Assembly (NCBI GenBank): GCA_010405405.1
Contig: MU004235.1
Coordinates: 1,192,538 to 1,256,537, forward strand
Reading direction: 5' to 3'
Length of the DNA stretch: 64,000 bases
From: Microthyrium microscopicum
Lineage: Eukaryota; Ascomycota; Dothideomycetes; Microthyriales; Microthyriaceae
Notes under the pieces: model-generated
The model's input: the letters and a program-made list of their open reading frames with translations, nothing else
Database searches by the model: none
What the model was told of the DNA's origin: nothing
Position numbers and translations under genes: made by a program
Shown here: positions 11,241 through 23,950 of the stretch, piece after piece
How positions within the stretch are numbered: the first letter of the stretch is position 1
Layout of the letters: each line of letters starts with the position of its first letter

Positions 11241-12801
11241 CTAATGGCTTGCCTTGGCCTCTTCAACTGCTACTTTTCGTCGCTGAATCATGACATCAGT
11301 GATCACCAGGAGTATGCTTCCTAGTAGCATCGCGATGCCAGCAAATATCATTAAACCCAGGAGATCATTTCCTTTTGAGATCGAAGCCTGAATGGGGAGT
11401 CCAGTGAGCGACGAGACGGCAATGATCGCGAAGAATGTTCCCATCATCGCACCAAAGTCGCTAGAGTGACCACCAGCTACGTCCAAAAGACACGGAGTCA
11501 TCAAACCAACAAAAGCACCTGAAAAGAAGCCAACCATGAGCGCGAGGAACACAAGTCCCCCAAGAGATGGATGGGAATTGAGTGGCACCCAGATGACTAG
11601 AACGCTGATGGCGGTGAGTACGCCGGAGAAGGCGAGGACTTTCAAGTGACCTATTTTGCCGGAAAAGAGGGATGGTAGAATTCTTCCAGGAAGAGATGCG
11701 GCACTGGGTGATGATCAGTACGCTCTTCTACATCTCGCTACAATATTGACTTACTTCAAAATTGACACCATGTACAAGCTCACTCCTTTCGTAGAGGCAT
11801 CCTGGTCTGCAAAGAGCGGTAGAAAGTCGAATGGCGCAAACAGTCCCCAGCTGTTAAGATTAGCGGATGCTAGTATCTCGTCCTGGCGAAATACTCACAA
11901 GTACAGAAATACTCCAATGACAAAGAGCAGGTACGGGGTTTGCTTGAACAAGGAGAACCGGATCAAAGTGCGACGCCCAGCAAGGCCTTTCGGTTTCATT
12001 GCCGGGAACATCAACACATTCGCGAGCAATAGAGCTATTCCGATGATGAGAGCCGTGTAGAGAATCGTCTTCTCAAAGCCAATTTGTGCATAGAGCTGGG
12101 CGAGGAATATGGGGAATATTACTCCACCCAGTGAAGAGCCAGCTGCGACAACACCCAGAGCGATTACTCTCTTCTTGGAGAACCACTGAGCAGCAACTAC
12201 CATTCCTGCAATATTCTGTTAGTCGACCTTCGAATAGCAACCAACGAGAAGACAAGCGTGGTTGGAAGTCTTACCAACTGTGAATACCCCAGCAGCGCCG
12301 AGTCCAAAGCAAATACTTTGAGCCAGAAAGACCTGCCCGTAGCTTCGAGCAAAGGCGAGTCCAATAAGACCAGCAACCGAGAGCAGAGACGAAACGGCCA
12401 GAATGATACGGTGGCCAAACAAGTCGACCAGCAATCCCACCGGCTGGGAGAAAAAGAACATGAGGAACAGTTGCATTGTAAGAATCCATGTGATGGAGGC
12501 CGGTGAAGTGGTTTTGAGAATATTTGTCTCGTAAATGTACTGGAAGGTGCCAAGTCTACAGATGTAAGCTATTTGTTTTCTCTGGAGTCGAAGGTCCTTA
12601 CGCATTGATGAAGCCAAATGATGCGAACTGGCAGAAGAACCCTCCAGCAACCGTTGACCAGGCCTTCCATCCTCCGTCAGGAGCAACGTATGGCACTGAC
12701 ACTGGTGCTGGTGTTGGCGAATTGATATTGTTGGATGGTTCCTCCATATTGACACGAGGAGGGAGGTTAGAAGATGCCATTGGGGTAGCAGCGGATGCCA
12801 T
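11241..12801 (-). CDS. MFS transporter, monocarboxylate-permease (MCT/MCH) type
   Basis: Five-exon model complement(join(11241..11703,11755..11850,11899..12205,12275..12555,12602..12801)), 448 residues. All four introns are 46-69 nt with GT-AG ends and keep one frame. The start MASAATPM at 12801 has a good context (cccaATGg). Residues 41-48 read PDGGWKAW, the DGGW motif that opens helix 1 of MCT-family carriers. Alternating hydrophobic helices follow, including LLVDLFGHR between helices 2 and 3 and SSLGGVIFPIF in mid-protein, and a short polar C-terminus. Such proteins sit in the plasma or vacuolar membrane and move monocarboxylates, or small metabolites in fungal clusters. The substrate cannot be told. 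It lies next to the P450 gene, transcribed the same way, so joint use in one pathway is possible but unproven. Confidence 0.9.
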
Positions 12802-13392
12802 TGGGTCGTGTAGGACCGAGTGTTTTGCAGATATCAAAATGTTTGCTGTCAGTGTTGAGAGAGGTTGTGGGCAAAGTCCAATGTAGATGGAATGGCGCGT
12901 GTTTGGATGGTACGTAAAGAGAATGGATAAGTCTTGGTGGTGTTTAGCTGATCGACGGAGGTTATCGGGTTGCAGTGAGGTGAAATTTTCGGAGCCTTGG
13001 TTGTTGCTGCCTATAACGTCCATTCTGGGTCGATGTTGCCGGATTCTTCAGCGTTCCTTCCATAGTCGTTTGTTGTGTTACTGTGCACCACCTTGGAAGG
13101 CATCGTGCAACCTCCGTGTACAACCACTGCCTTATCGCATAATATTTCCAAAATGAGACACTCTATAACGGTCGGAGCAACTTGTGCCATGGCCAGCCAA
13201 TTCATTTCGGTTATCAGTCCCCGTTCGGGTCACCAACATCAAGATTCAATCGCAGCTTATAAACGACAGCACGAAGTTAGTTGAACCAAAGGCAAGGGAA
13301 ATGCGAAGTACCAGATCAGCAAATGTACCCTCAATCACTTCATATCAGGCTAGAGTTTTGTTTGCTACTTCTTCAAAATAGCCTATGCCAAT
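12802..13392. other. Intergenic region between MFS and P450 genes
   Basis: About 590 bp containing the MFS promoter and the P450 3' end, both on the minus strand. Short overlapping frames here have no support. Confidence 0.5.
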
Positions 13393-15069
13393 CTACACTA
13401 AGTACAATTTCTGACTGATCTTGCTAAGCTTGACCGTCTTCTTTGGGGTCACAGTGAATCGATCTCTTCGTGTTTCCACCTGCTCTCCATCGTTGACCGA
13501 CAGTTCAAACTGTTGAAGAAGCTCAATCAGGAACACTTTCATCATGACTGGTGAGAAGTTCTTCCCAATACATTTTCGACTCCCAATACCAAAACGTAAG
13601 AAACTCCACCGATGATCCTTCGAGGCCAAGTTTGCAAATCGTCGCGGGTAGAACTGCGCTCCTGTAATCTTCGAATCTGGAGGATTCCAAACTGGCGATT
13701 GTGTGTTCAAGCGTGCCCAGTCGACGATGAATGGCACTCCCGCTGGGATCTTGTATCCACTGATGGTCAACTCGTTGGTTGCATATTCAGGTAGACTGAA
13801 CCAAGCAGCTGGAGCAAGTCTGACGGATTCAGTGCAGGTGTAGTCCAGTAAGGTATCGCTTTGCTTGAAATACCTGTCAATCGATTCTTTACCATCCAAA
13901 GCTCGTGAAAGAATTTCTTCTCTCAACTCCGTCTGTGTTTCGCTATTGATTGCCAGGTTGATCATAAGAAATGCGAGGACTCCAGCAGTGACATCAATAT
14001 TTGCAAACAGAATCTCATCAATCGTATGCAGGAACTACAAAGCTCGTCAGCTTCAGAAACAACAGGTTTTTGGCAGATATACCTCCAAAAGTGGTACCGT
14101 TCCATCATCGACTGATCGATACATCGTTGCTACTGGGCAATTCTTGCCCTCTATATTGGCCGCCTCGATTATCTTCGAGTTCCAGTCTCGCCACTGAACT
14201 TCGAAGCTATCCATCTCTGTTTTCGAATTCGTGGGCAAGCTACAATACCATTTGCTACGCTCTAAGCTTCCAAAGAAAGTAGTGCTGACGACTTTTTCAT
14301 GCATGGAGTTCAATCTGAGGAGTTCCACCCAAGCTTCATTGGTCAAAGACTCTCCGTACAAAGCCAAAGCAATGAGTTTGAAAGGAAGGGTCCGTACTGC
14401 TGTTGCCGCATCGACTTGGATAGAGAAGTTTGTTTGTGGATGTTGCTCTGAAGAGTCTGAGCTCGCTTCCAGATCTCGCACCCAATCTTTCACAATCTGG
14501 GAGAGATCTTTCTGCGATGCAATTGCTTTTGCCCAAGAAAGATGTGGGTCGAAAACTCGGCGTGTAGTTTTCCAAGCTTGACCATTCAGAACGCCTACTG
14601 CTTTACCCATAATCCTAATTCTGTTAGCTAGGCGCGTGCGGGCTTCGAATCTCTACTTACCTGCCGAAATAGTGCCCCATATTCATATTTTGAGCCTTTC
14701 CATGCTCTCCAGCTTCTCGGCAATAGAGGCCTTTCATGTGTTCAGGAGTGTGAAGAACAATCTCCGCGTTCCCAGAGTTCCATAAGATATAGGGGTCTTC
14801 CCCAGCCATCATTTTGCCTTCATTGGATATCTCCCGGCCATGAGTAAAGCGCAGGAAACGAGACTCTTTCGGAACTGCCTTCATAACTACACCATTTTGG
14901 TTTCGAAAGTTGCCTCCGTGAGCGATGTAAAGCCGGAACTTGGACCACGCCTAACTGCTTGTTAGTTTAATTAGCTGAAAGAAAGGCACGTGCTGCGTAC
15001 TAGGCGGAGGAACACTTCAATTGTGATAATACAAGCAGCAGCGACATGCAGGAGCTGTGAGAGAGCCAT
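13393..15069 (-). CDS. Cytochrome P450 monooxygenase
   Basis: Four-exon model complement(join(13393..14034,14083..14620,14661..14950,15001..15069)), 512 residues. The introns are 40-50 nt with GT-AG ends. The first exon encodes a membrane anchor (MALSQLLHVAAACIITIEVF). The K-helix ExxR is E368-R371. The heme loop is FGIGSRKCIG with Cys454 as thiolate ligand, and the meander contains FYPRRF at 427-432. The I-helix reads ANIDVT (310-315), so the usual proton-relay Thr directly after the acidic residue is Val, with Thr one place later. It is a microsomal oxygenase needing P450 reductase. The substrate class is unknown and I did not recognise a named CYP family. It sits beside the MFS transporter in the same orientation, about 590 bp apart. 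Confidence 0.92.
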
Positions 15070-15839
15070 TTTGGGTGGACCTTAGTGGAGTATATTCGAG
15101 ATTGAGATCAAATAGACTGAAGAGTGGTTGGAGAAGTCTGAAGAAGGGTCTATAGATGAGTTGAGAGCACCTGGAGGTCTTCAATGTTATTTGAAAAAAG
15201 CGATTACGTCGTTTTGTTTGGATTATGTCTCCGAGAACATGGCAGTCATGATCCATGGACTACCAAGATAAGTGCAATTACAAACTCCGTCAAAACGATT
15301 CGTGGAGATTGATGACAGCTATTTCTGGAATATTCGAGCTGAGCGAGCCATACCTCTTAGTCTGATCGAGACCTCCTGAAAACGGTATGCGGATCCAAGT
15401 CGTAGGAAAGCTCTCCTATCACAGCCTGTACGGGGAGTCTTCAGCGGTGAACTTGGTGGTACAGAAACCAGCAATTATACAGCGTTGCTTTCGACACCGT
15501 AAAGTGTATTGCTCTCTGTGTTACCAAACCTCGCTTCAGCCTGATAGATTCATATCAATGAGCAGAGCTACCATTAATACATAGGCTGTTGACGACTGTT
15601 GAAGCATCATGGCGCTGACAAGAGTCACTCAGCCCCCAATGTCCGACTTGGCTGGATACGGTGAAAGCCGGAAAATCAGAATTCTGTTCAAATGACACGG
15701 GTCTATGAAAGGCTGCAATGAAGTCATCGAGATGTGTTCGTGTTGGAAGCCTTGGGTTTAAAAGGTCCATAGATGCGAAAGTCAGCATTCGAGTCAAAAC
15801 GATTAACCAAACACTGCCGAAAACATTCAAACTCATACA
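15070..15839. other. Divergent intergenic region
   Basis: About 770 bp between the P450 start (-) and the start of the unrecognised gene at 15840 (+), presumably promoters for both. No other feature is seen. Confidence 0.5.
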
Positions 15840-17533
15840 ATGTCAACTTTTCTTTTCCCTCCAGACGGTGCCAAGAATGGGGCACGAAGACGTGTGAATT
15901 ATCCAGTTGTACTCAGTGATCTTCTTCGAGGCGCAACCGATGCCATCGACGCACTGAAGCTATTTCTGAACCTCATTGGTGGCGATGACAATGATTCTTT
16001 AAGCTATGGGTTCGGTGCTTTCGATGCTCATGGAGGAGACACTAATTGCCATGTTCGTACGGGGATGTTGCTAGAAACTTATACGATTTACTCGTCGATT
16101 GTCAAGAGAAACTCAAATCAAAGCAAGAAGCTTCGGATTTGGATCGAACGAATCATCAAGAATCTGGAAAGAGTCCAAGCCAAGAGTATAGTCGTCTGTG
16201 TCAAACTCACCTGGGAAGACATGTTGCCCACTGAAGTCAACCTTGGCCTGAAAGAAGACCTCCCAGAACAGATCTTGAGAAAACTTGGATGGACTGAAGC
16301 TCTGGAGTCCCTCATGCCACCCAAAGACGCCAGCGAATGTCCACCGCAAAACCCCTTCCTGCCGCAAGCTGACGGTATCTCTGACCTTGATGTCTCTTGG
16401 AACATCTTCGACTCGACAGTTTTGGTCCGCTTCGTCGTCTACTCTTTCATTCTCGCAAAGTACATGCGGCTCGTCAACACGAACGGATCCACGATTGCTC
16501 GGATCGTCTTTGAAGATGTCGAGACATACACCAATGCACTCATCAAACCTTACTGGAATGGAAAGAACATCAAGTACAAACACGCCAAGATACAGAGAAT
16601 TTTCACCGAGTTTACTCGGATGCAAGCCTGGCTATCAGACATCTCTTGTGCCTGGCTGCACGCTCTTTCTTGTCGGTCTGCTGTGAATGCAGACATGAGA
16701 CTGTAAGTGTCCTAATCACTGTGAGATAAACAAAGCTAATAGAAACCAGACTGGTGACAGACACTATACAGAAAAGCCCAAAGGGAGGTAAATCAGTCGC
16801 CTCCTATCCCGGCTGGCTACTCATACGAGAGTCCTTGGGGATTCTTCAGGCAGATGTCCTCCTCGTTAACCGTCACTTCTGCGGCAACGGATACCACTAT
16901 AACATCTTCACGGGCAAGATTGGTGAAGCCGTCTCATGCCAAACTCGCCCACTTGGTCAAAAGCTCCCCTGGTCGATCACTCAGTCTTCAATCGCCGAAC
17001 TACTCTCCTCGACCGACCAAACCAATCCACACGTCGTAATCGTTGGCAATAGCTTCAGCGGCCCAGACTTTCGCAACATCACTCGCACCAGCCACAAATC
17101 ACGTAGCTGTCCACTGCAGCAATCAGGAACTGAGCTCTGCACAAGTCCCCAGTGTTACGAAAACGATGTCCATCTACGCTCATTCAAGTCCGCCGACCAC
17201 GACGCTATAGGTCTCGCTCTCTTCGCTACCCACAAGCCCTACGCCTTCGATTTGGCCGAAGGCGAAGACGAAATCGAGTACGTTACGAAGCAGATGAGTA
17301 CCTGGGAACAGACAAACCCAGCCTGCGCCAACGTCCAAGGCTTGACGGATGGATGGCTGAGAATTAGACAGATCGAAGACTCACCAGGGGCCTCTGACGC
17401 TGTGCTGCAAATCTTCTCGTGGCAGCATATGTTCGTTGAGACAAAGGGTAGATTGGGAGCGGAGGTGAATGGCTGGATGAAGAATGGAGATCCATATTGT
17501 ACTTCTGTACCCAATGTTTCTACAAAGCATTAA
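15840..17533 (+). CDS. Unrecognised protein of 548 residues
   Basis: Two-exon model join(15840..16702,16750..17533). The 47-nt intron at 16703-16749 begins GTAAGT and ends CCAG; the nearer TAG acceptor would run into a stop at once, so the downstream AG was chosen. I do not recognise the family. The first half is mixed alpha-helical (for example WIERIIKNLERVQAK near residues 100-115) with a hydrophobic stretch VLVRFVVYSFILA near 198-210. The second half is cysteine- and tryptophan-containing (HFCGNGYHYN, CTSPQCYEN, IFSWQHMFVE) and looks like a compact globular domain. No signal peptide is evident. A competing frame at 16046-16234 also looks somewhat protein-like, so a further small intron in exon 1 cannot be excluded. 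Confidence 0.6.
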
Positions 17534-17741
17534 CTTGCAGTAGAATCGGTTAGTTTTGGTTGGCTTTGAAATATATAGAATCTATTAGTATCGCGGGTGG
17601 TTTAATGTATACGATAGTATACTGCTCACAAGATTCACCTATCTACATTCATAGCTCGCCTTGCTTTTACTTTCGCCTCACTATATCGTCCACGCCTCAC
17701 TCTCATATTTACAACTATATAAGCATGATCCCCTCCATAAA

Positions 17742-18143
17742 ATGGCTCATCCCTTCATCCCAACCATGACTCTCATGAAAGTCATTCAGACAACAATGCC
17801 AACGACTGAAGCTTCGAATGTGCGTCTTGAGCTGGATGCTACTTCCGTTGTTTCTCCAAAGTTGACAACAGGCTCTTCCCGTACTCAATCCAATACTATT
17901 AAGGCGCCTTTAACACACTGCTGGTTCATGACAAGATGGGGCACATGCTCTCAAAGATATCAAGATTTCGTCCAAAGACTGGACGGTGGCGCCGGAGAGC
18001 AGCTCTCTCACTGCGAGAACTCCTTCCAATCTTACCGCAGCTGGCTGACCCCAGCACAAATGGATATGGCAGACAAATCGCATATCATCTGTGGCGGTGT
18101 GAACATTGTTGGCGATTCCGACGATGTAATGATTGATGAGTAA
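17742..18143 (+). CDS. Small hypothetical protein with cysteines
   Basis: Open frame of 133 codons from an ATG in good context (aaaATGG). The N-terminal half is Thr/Ser-rich. The C-terminal half holds HCWF, GTCSQRYQDF, HCENSFQSYRSWL and IICGGVNIVGD, a pattern that looks like real protein but matches no family I know. It ends 62 bp before the tail of the convergent gene at 18206. Composition of the upstream 150 bp (C/T/A-rich) agrees with a leader. It could instead be a downstream exon or a non-coding transcript. Confidence 0.4.
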   Translation: MAHPFIPTMTLMKVIQTTMPTTEASNVRLELDATSVVSPKLTTGSSRTQSNTIKAPLTHCWFMTRWGTCSQRYQDFVQRLDGGAGEQLSHCENSFQSYRSWLTPAQMDMADKSHIICGGVNIVGDSDDVMIDE

Positions 18144-18205
18144 GGCCAGATGCGTATCATGCGTATCATTATCTTCCTCATCTGGCTCTCACATGCCTCA
18201 CCACA

Positions 18206-20245
18206 TCACCCATCAACATCCATTCTCTCCTCTGCACCGCCAACCATTTGCTCCTCCTCCTGGACCCTGCGATTCTGCACCGTAACGAATCGATCTAACG
18301 CACCACGATCCGCTACCTCCGCGCGAATCCACACCTTTGACGGCGCTGGTTCCGTCCTAACCGCATTCCGTAGCCGCTTCTCCAACCTTTCAGCAGCCTG
18401 ATGCGCATGCATACGCGTCATATGCGACGCGCCGCCCGGAATTGAGGTATGGAATAACTGGACCGTCTCTGCCAGTGTGTCAACTGCCTGATTGAATTCT
18501 CGATGCTCTTGTATGAGCTGTGCAGACACAGGTGACCCACGCCGCGGTGGCGGGACGTCGAAGCCTGCGTCAATGGCCACGTCAAGGGTCTTTAGCTGTG
18601 CAGTGAGCGCCGCGTAGTTGGTAGTTGGTTTGAGTGCGAAGCGCTGCTGAATGAGCAGGACGCAGTGACCAAAGAGAGCGCGATTGGCGAGCGACGCGCC
18701 GAGAATGGTAGACTTGTCGAGGGAGAAGGCGAGGGCTAGTTGACGGCGGAAGTGGTGGGCGCGCGCTGGGGTGATAGGGAGGGCGGAAATGATGCGCTGG
18801 CGGAGAAGGTCGTTTTTGACCATGTCGAAGAGGGAGTATGATATGCGGTTCAGTACGTCCTGAGAGGATTCGGGGAGGGCGGATATTAGTGCTGAGATCG
18901 CTGGGGCGACTTGAATTTGGGGATTGCGGATAATAGTGTCGTCAATGGATAGGCGGATAAGGATATTTATGGTGACTTCGATGGTATTCAGAGGCATAGC
19001 CATAGCTAGTCGCTTGAGTAGGTCTACGATGAAGCGGACACGGAATGATATGTCCCGTTCTGGTGTTTCTGGTGCCTCGTATTCTGCCGTGATGGGTACT
19101 GTATCAGTGGATGATGTTTTGGCGCCTAGTTTTGTGAAAAGGCTGCGGATTGTTTCTGGCTTGAGAACCCCTAGCATGGAAGTTGATGAGGCTGCGCCAA
19201 AAGTGTCCAGATATGAATGCATCAATTCTCCGTCTTCCTCACTGCATAGATCGTCTAACATCCATTGAAGGATCTCAGTCGGGAGCGGGTGGGATTTGGC
19301 AATTCGCTTGACAAAGCCATTTTTGAATGCAGCCTCGCGAGGAAGAGTCGCTACTTGTCGTAAGCTTTGATATCATCAGTTTAGGGTCGAAAACTTACAG
19401 CGTAATGGTTTTGACCAATTGGCTGCCGGTAATGCAAATTTTGGAAATGATGGTGACGGTAAGTCTGGAATCTTCTCATCAAAGAAATGCCAAACGACAG
19501 CCTTTTCCGCAGTCTCAAGACGAGCCATAGCTTCAGTCTTTCTCCTTGCAACAGCCTCCAAGTCCTCATCCTGCTCCCCAGAAGCTCCAAGAACTTTCTT
19601 AGCAAGCTCAAGCGAGGCACTTTCTGACACCTTGACGGGTGTTTGTCCTTCTAGCTCCTTAGTCAAACGTTGAAGTTTAGCTTCAGCTTCCTTGTCCGCG
19701 TTCGCCGACTTTAACAAATCTCCCATCGTCATACGTTTCTTGGGCAGAGAATTCTTCTTATTGATCGCAGCCCTGCTCTTCGTTGGCGGTGCCATTTTCC
19801 GCGCCTTGTCTGCTTTTGCTTGTGCAAGCAGTACTCTGATAACCTCTGGGCCTGGCTCAGATTCATCACCCGAGTCGTCAGAGTCCATGACACCCTTGAG
19901 TTCGCCAACCTGAAATCTTTTACTGTGTGCACTGGACGCATTGCTAGAACGCGGTGCACTAGACAAGGGCGATGTCCGTTGTGGAGGAGGTTTATGAGGG
20001 GATGGGCGCATCGGTAGTGAAGACATTGGCGGAGGTGAGAGCGGCCGTTGAGGGCGTTGTGATACTGGTAAGGGATCTTCTGAAGATGATGAGCAGTCGG
20101 CGAGAAGTGTTTCCATATCAACTCTACTATCAGACTTCTTGGCCGCCAATTGTGCTGGCTTGCTATCTTGAGTTGTTGGCTGAGGGGCTGAGGAAGACGC
20201 AAAAAAGTCCATGATGGATCTGTTATTTGCTAGTTTGGGTGGCAT
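18206..20245 (-). CDS. Nuclear-type protein with PIP-box-like N-terminus and helical C-terminal domain
   Basis: Two-exon model complement(join(18206..19353,19399..20245)), 664 residues. The 45-nt intron at 19354-19398 has GTAAGT and AAG ends. Residues 8-15, NRSIMDFF, fit the PCNA-interacting pattern (usually QxxIxxFF) with Asn in place of Gln. A long disordered, Ser/Pro/Lys-rich region with acidic clusters (MDSDDSGDESE) follows to about residue 150. A helix-rich domain from about 280 to the end has segments such as EILQWMLDDLCSEEDGELM and LNTIEVTINILIRLSIDD. This layout (disordered N-terminus, helical repeats) resembles genome-maintenance proteins. The CANIN/Nse6-type Smc5/6 partners are one possibility, but that is a guess from gestalt, not a matched motif. 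Confidence 0.7.
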
Positions 20246-23200
20246 TCTGAGTCGGAAGTGTGGTTTCCCACAGCATTTAGGCTCCTGATTTCAAATCGGT
20301 AAGTTGCGTCAACTTTTCATGTTCAAAGGTGGCAGGTGGTAGGCCAATGGACGCGAAACAGGAAAGCGCGCCAGTGAGGCGCGCTGTCACGTGATTCTAT
20401 CACGACTTCCCTTTTCGGAACATACATGTGGATTCTTTTCGAACTTCAATCATTGCCCAAATGAGCCTCGCGCTCAACCTCAGCTTCAGATCTCGATATG
20501 AACCAGATCGAGACTCATCGCTAGTGGCAAAAGTGATGAGCGATGGACAAACTTGCCTGCCCTCAATAATGTCCTATTCCCAGCCAATACCATCTATCTG
20601 ACGTTTCGAAACGGACCGATAATGCGACCTGTACCGCTGGACTACATAGATACCCTACCTATATTTACCCAATATTTTGCCGCCAGAGGGCACATCGGGG
20701 CACATCGATTTTTGAAAATGACCAGTTCAGGGTCAGGTATTTCGTTCTCAAAAGATGCAAGTGGGTTAACGTTATGGGGGGGCTAAAAGTCAATCTAGAT
20801 CTAGATACAACTCTGATACCAATTTAGATTCGTCACTTGCTGACGCACTGTGCAAGGCGTGCAGTATTCTTAGCTTGTGGTAGTTTGGTGCTTTGTTAGT
20901 GCTATGGAAGTTTACCTAATTTCATAGCATGATCCATGAATTAGTTGTAGGTTTATAGTATTCAGCCATTCATCAATGAAATATGGAAGATTACGACCAT
21001 AGTTAAGTTGAGGCTGAATATGATGACTTAGTCAGGTACCATAACTTTCTAGCCCGACGGCATCATATTTCGAGACACAAAAGGAAAGCTTGATGTGGGA
21101 TTGTTGGAAGATGAATTGTAAACGGAACATTGGCAGTGGGTGGTAAACAGATTCCGAATGACTCTCTATCCAAGTAGGATCAAATGGAACTCTTTCAGAT
21201 ACCATCAGCCAATGTCAGCCAAGTTTAGCTGCGCGGTTGACGGATTGTTCAGAAACTTGTGATGATAGCTGGTTTCTCACGAGCATGAAGTAAGGTTTTC
21301 CTTGGGACACAACAGGACATTGTCAAGGATCAATCTTGTGAAACGGTTTGGTACCTTGCTGCTTGCCGGACACACCCAATCCTCACTGCTGCTCCTGATA
21401 CACTCGAAGATGTTTCGACGGAATACTGTGCAACCGGGGCAGGCGAAACGGTTAGCCTTGGGTTGGGCAACTCATCCTCCTGATCCACGGTCTTGAAGCC
21501 AAGCTATGGATTGCGGTGTGAGATATCACGTTCTCAAAGAGACTCAAAAATAGGCCTGACAGGTCTCTGAGATCGCGTGGAGAGGCGTCGAAGGGGTAAT
21601 CGGAGCTGCGGAGTTTGGAGTTAAAAAAGCGCCATAACATTGGTCAGCGACCCTGGGCGTAGAAGGCTGAAGAACAACTCCTTGGGATGAGGTAAGGCTG
21701 GGTTCAAATACAGGGTAAAATATGGTCAGCCACTGGGTAAACGGTCGAGCATTCTAAGCTCGGGTTTTATGTTCGATGTGGACACAACATATGGTCAGTT
21801 TTCGCCAATGACTTTTGGAAAAACAGAATGGTCACTTGCCTATAGGAGTTGGAGTAGGATCAAATATCGAGGGATATTTGAGTCAGTTAAGACCATATAG
21901 ACAAGGCTGGGGGCTTTGACAGGCATGAAGTCACAAATTGATGGTGCACGCAGCACTCATGGGCATGACAATATTGTGGACAGATGACAATTGGTGTAGG
22001 GGATGCTCTAACAGCATCCTACACACCTGGGGATTTGTTATATCAAAGTCAATTGGGTCAAGCTTAATCTAGGATAGGATCGAGAACTGCTCAGTAAATT
22101 GCGGTGGTTCTCATGTTCAGTTCCTGGCAATTGGTATGCTGAGCACTACGGAGTACCGCGAACTGAGATGGAAGCATACCTCGAAAAAGCTGTATAAACT
22201 AAATTGACACGGGAATGGCGTCTACAATTTGTTCAGCAGACTCTGAACTAGGGGTTTAGACGCGGGTTGTTGAGGGAGTGGGGCGACATGTTTGGTACAT
22301 TGGGAAATGTAGGGAGTCTGCGAGGGTTCAGAGAATCAGAAGTGCAGACTTGTAACTCGCAACATGACACTGAACTCCAAACATTCAGAGGCCAGACGGT
22401 AAATCCTGTGGTGGTCTGGCTGGCCTAGATGAGAGACAGTGCGGAGGCGCTGTAACACTTGCATCTTGCATCTTTGTCAGTCGTTCTCGATTGAAGATCC
22501 AAGTGATTTACCAACAACTCAGTCGTTCATCGTGAAAAAACAGAGACAGAGGCACGGCAAGGACCAGGCTGGCGGAATCTTCACTTTTTTGGAGATTTGA
22601 ACCCGTTTTCGCCATAGTCAGCCGTAAGCCGCTGTTCAATCTTGTAGCCGAGAGCGCGCCAGGAGCCAGGTGGACAGTTTAGTGGGCAGGAAATCGCTTT
22701 TCATTTCAATTACTTGCCCCGAGCACGCCCAAGCCTAGCACCTAAGCACTCGTACCAACAAGATACATCCTTGGCAGAAGATTGCAGTTGTGATATTCTT
22801 TTTTCCTTTTCCACTGCCTACGAAGAAGAAGAGTGGTTTTCGGCACGCTGAGAAGAGGGATAATATTGAGCAACCAGTGGACCAGGGACACGGCGATTGT
22901 TATAGAGAACAAGGTGTGTGCTTATCTGTCCCCAGTTTCCTACCCAGCCCAAAATCAAAGACAGAGCGCAAGCAACGGCAGACAGACAGAAGACTCGTAG
23001 ACTCAAACCTGCCGTTGGTTTGCGAATTGCGGCTCTTGTAACCATTCCTTTTTACGGATACGGAGCATTGTGTTGCAAAATTACCTACTCCTGCCTGTCA
23101 ATTACAGAGTACTTCGCCACTTGTCTATTCTTGTTGGCTCCTTCTTCCAGATCTTCTCCGCTCCTTCCTCCTACACTCGTTGGGTCGTTATTGGCAGTTG

Positions 23201-23950
23201 CTTGTCAGCATTTGTTGAGCAGGCGCGATCGACCAATCTTCAGGCTTTCAAGTCTTTTTAGTTGCTGAACTTGCTGCAGCACAACACCCAAGGCAGGAAG
23301 CACTAACCTTCTCGAGCAGTCGTCTCCCCCCAACCAACTTACCAAGCCACCCGCACCTTCCAAAGCGTCCAAGACCCCGTAGCTCTTTCCTCCCGCTCCG
23401 GTCCATCCGGTACCAGTAATTCTAGCTTGCTTTGCTTACCAAATCTTTCTCTCTCTCCCTCTGCAATCCAATCCAATCCTATCCAATCCTATCCTACAGT
23501 ATCCAATCTTCGAACCCGCTTGGACTCCTTGAATCAACGCTACCGGTACATCCATCATACCTGTTGCTGCGAGCAACCTCCTCTTCACATCTCCACCATC
23601 TGCATCTGCATCTCCATCTCCATCTCCATCTCCACCCTCGCTCCTCATTGTCGCCTCGAGCCTGTCTGCCCTTGCCTCCGCCAGGGCTGCAACTTCACCC
23701 ACCTCCTCGACTCTCTTCACGCCCTGCAAAGTCTATGACCTCCTTGGCTCATTCGCCTACCGCCATCTATCCTCCATTCCCGAGTCCGCGCCATTCTTTA
23801 TCTTGACATTTTCCACCTCTGCTTCTTCAAATCGCCTTTCATCTGATTCTGAACTGTCAATCTCGCAGCCAGGGCGTCATTGAGACGACCCTCCTGCGCT
23901 CGCGACGCCGCTCCCCTTTCATCGCCAGTCCATGAAGCAGGCCTGCCGTC
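20246..23950. other. 3.7-kb intergenic region and pyrimidine-rich flippase leader
   Basis: No gene is supported between 20246 and about 22.8 kb; open frames are short and unmatched. From about 22.8 kb to 23950 the + strand turns pyrimidine-rich and carries short direct repeats. These are an ATCCAATCCT-type repeat at about 23466-23507 and a hexamer run (CATCTC) at about 23590-23640. The likely explanation is a long 5' leader of the flippase gene, perhaps with a leader intron. Confidence 0.5.

Noticed and set aside
11656-12060. Plus-strand frame of 134 codons within the MFS gene
   Set aside because: Antisense shadow; the minus strand gives a complete five-exon transporter.
23427-23806. Ser/Pro/His-rich frames upstream of the flippase
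   Set aside because: They come from pyrimidine-rich leader repeats, overlap in two frames and lack start context.
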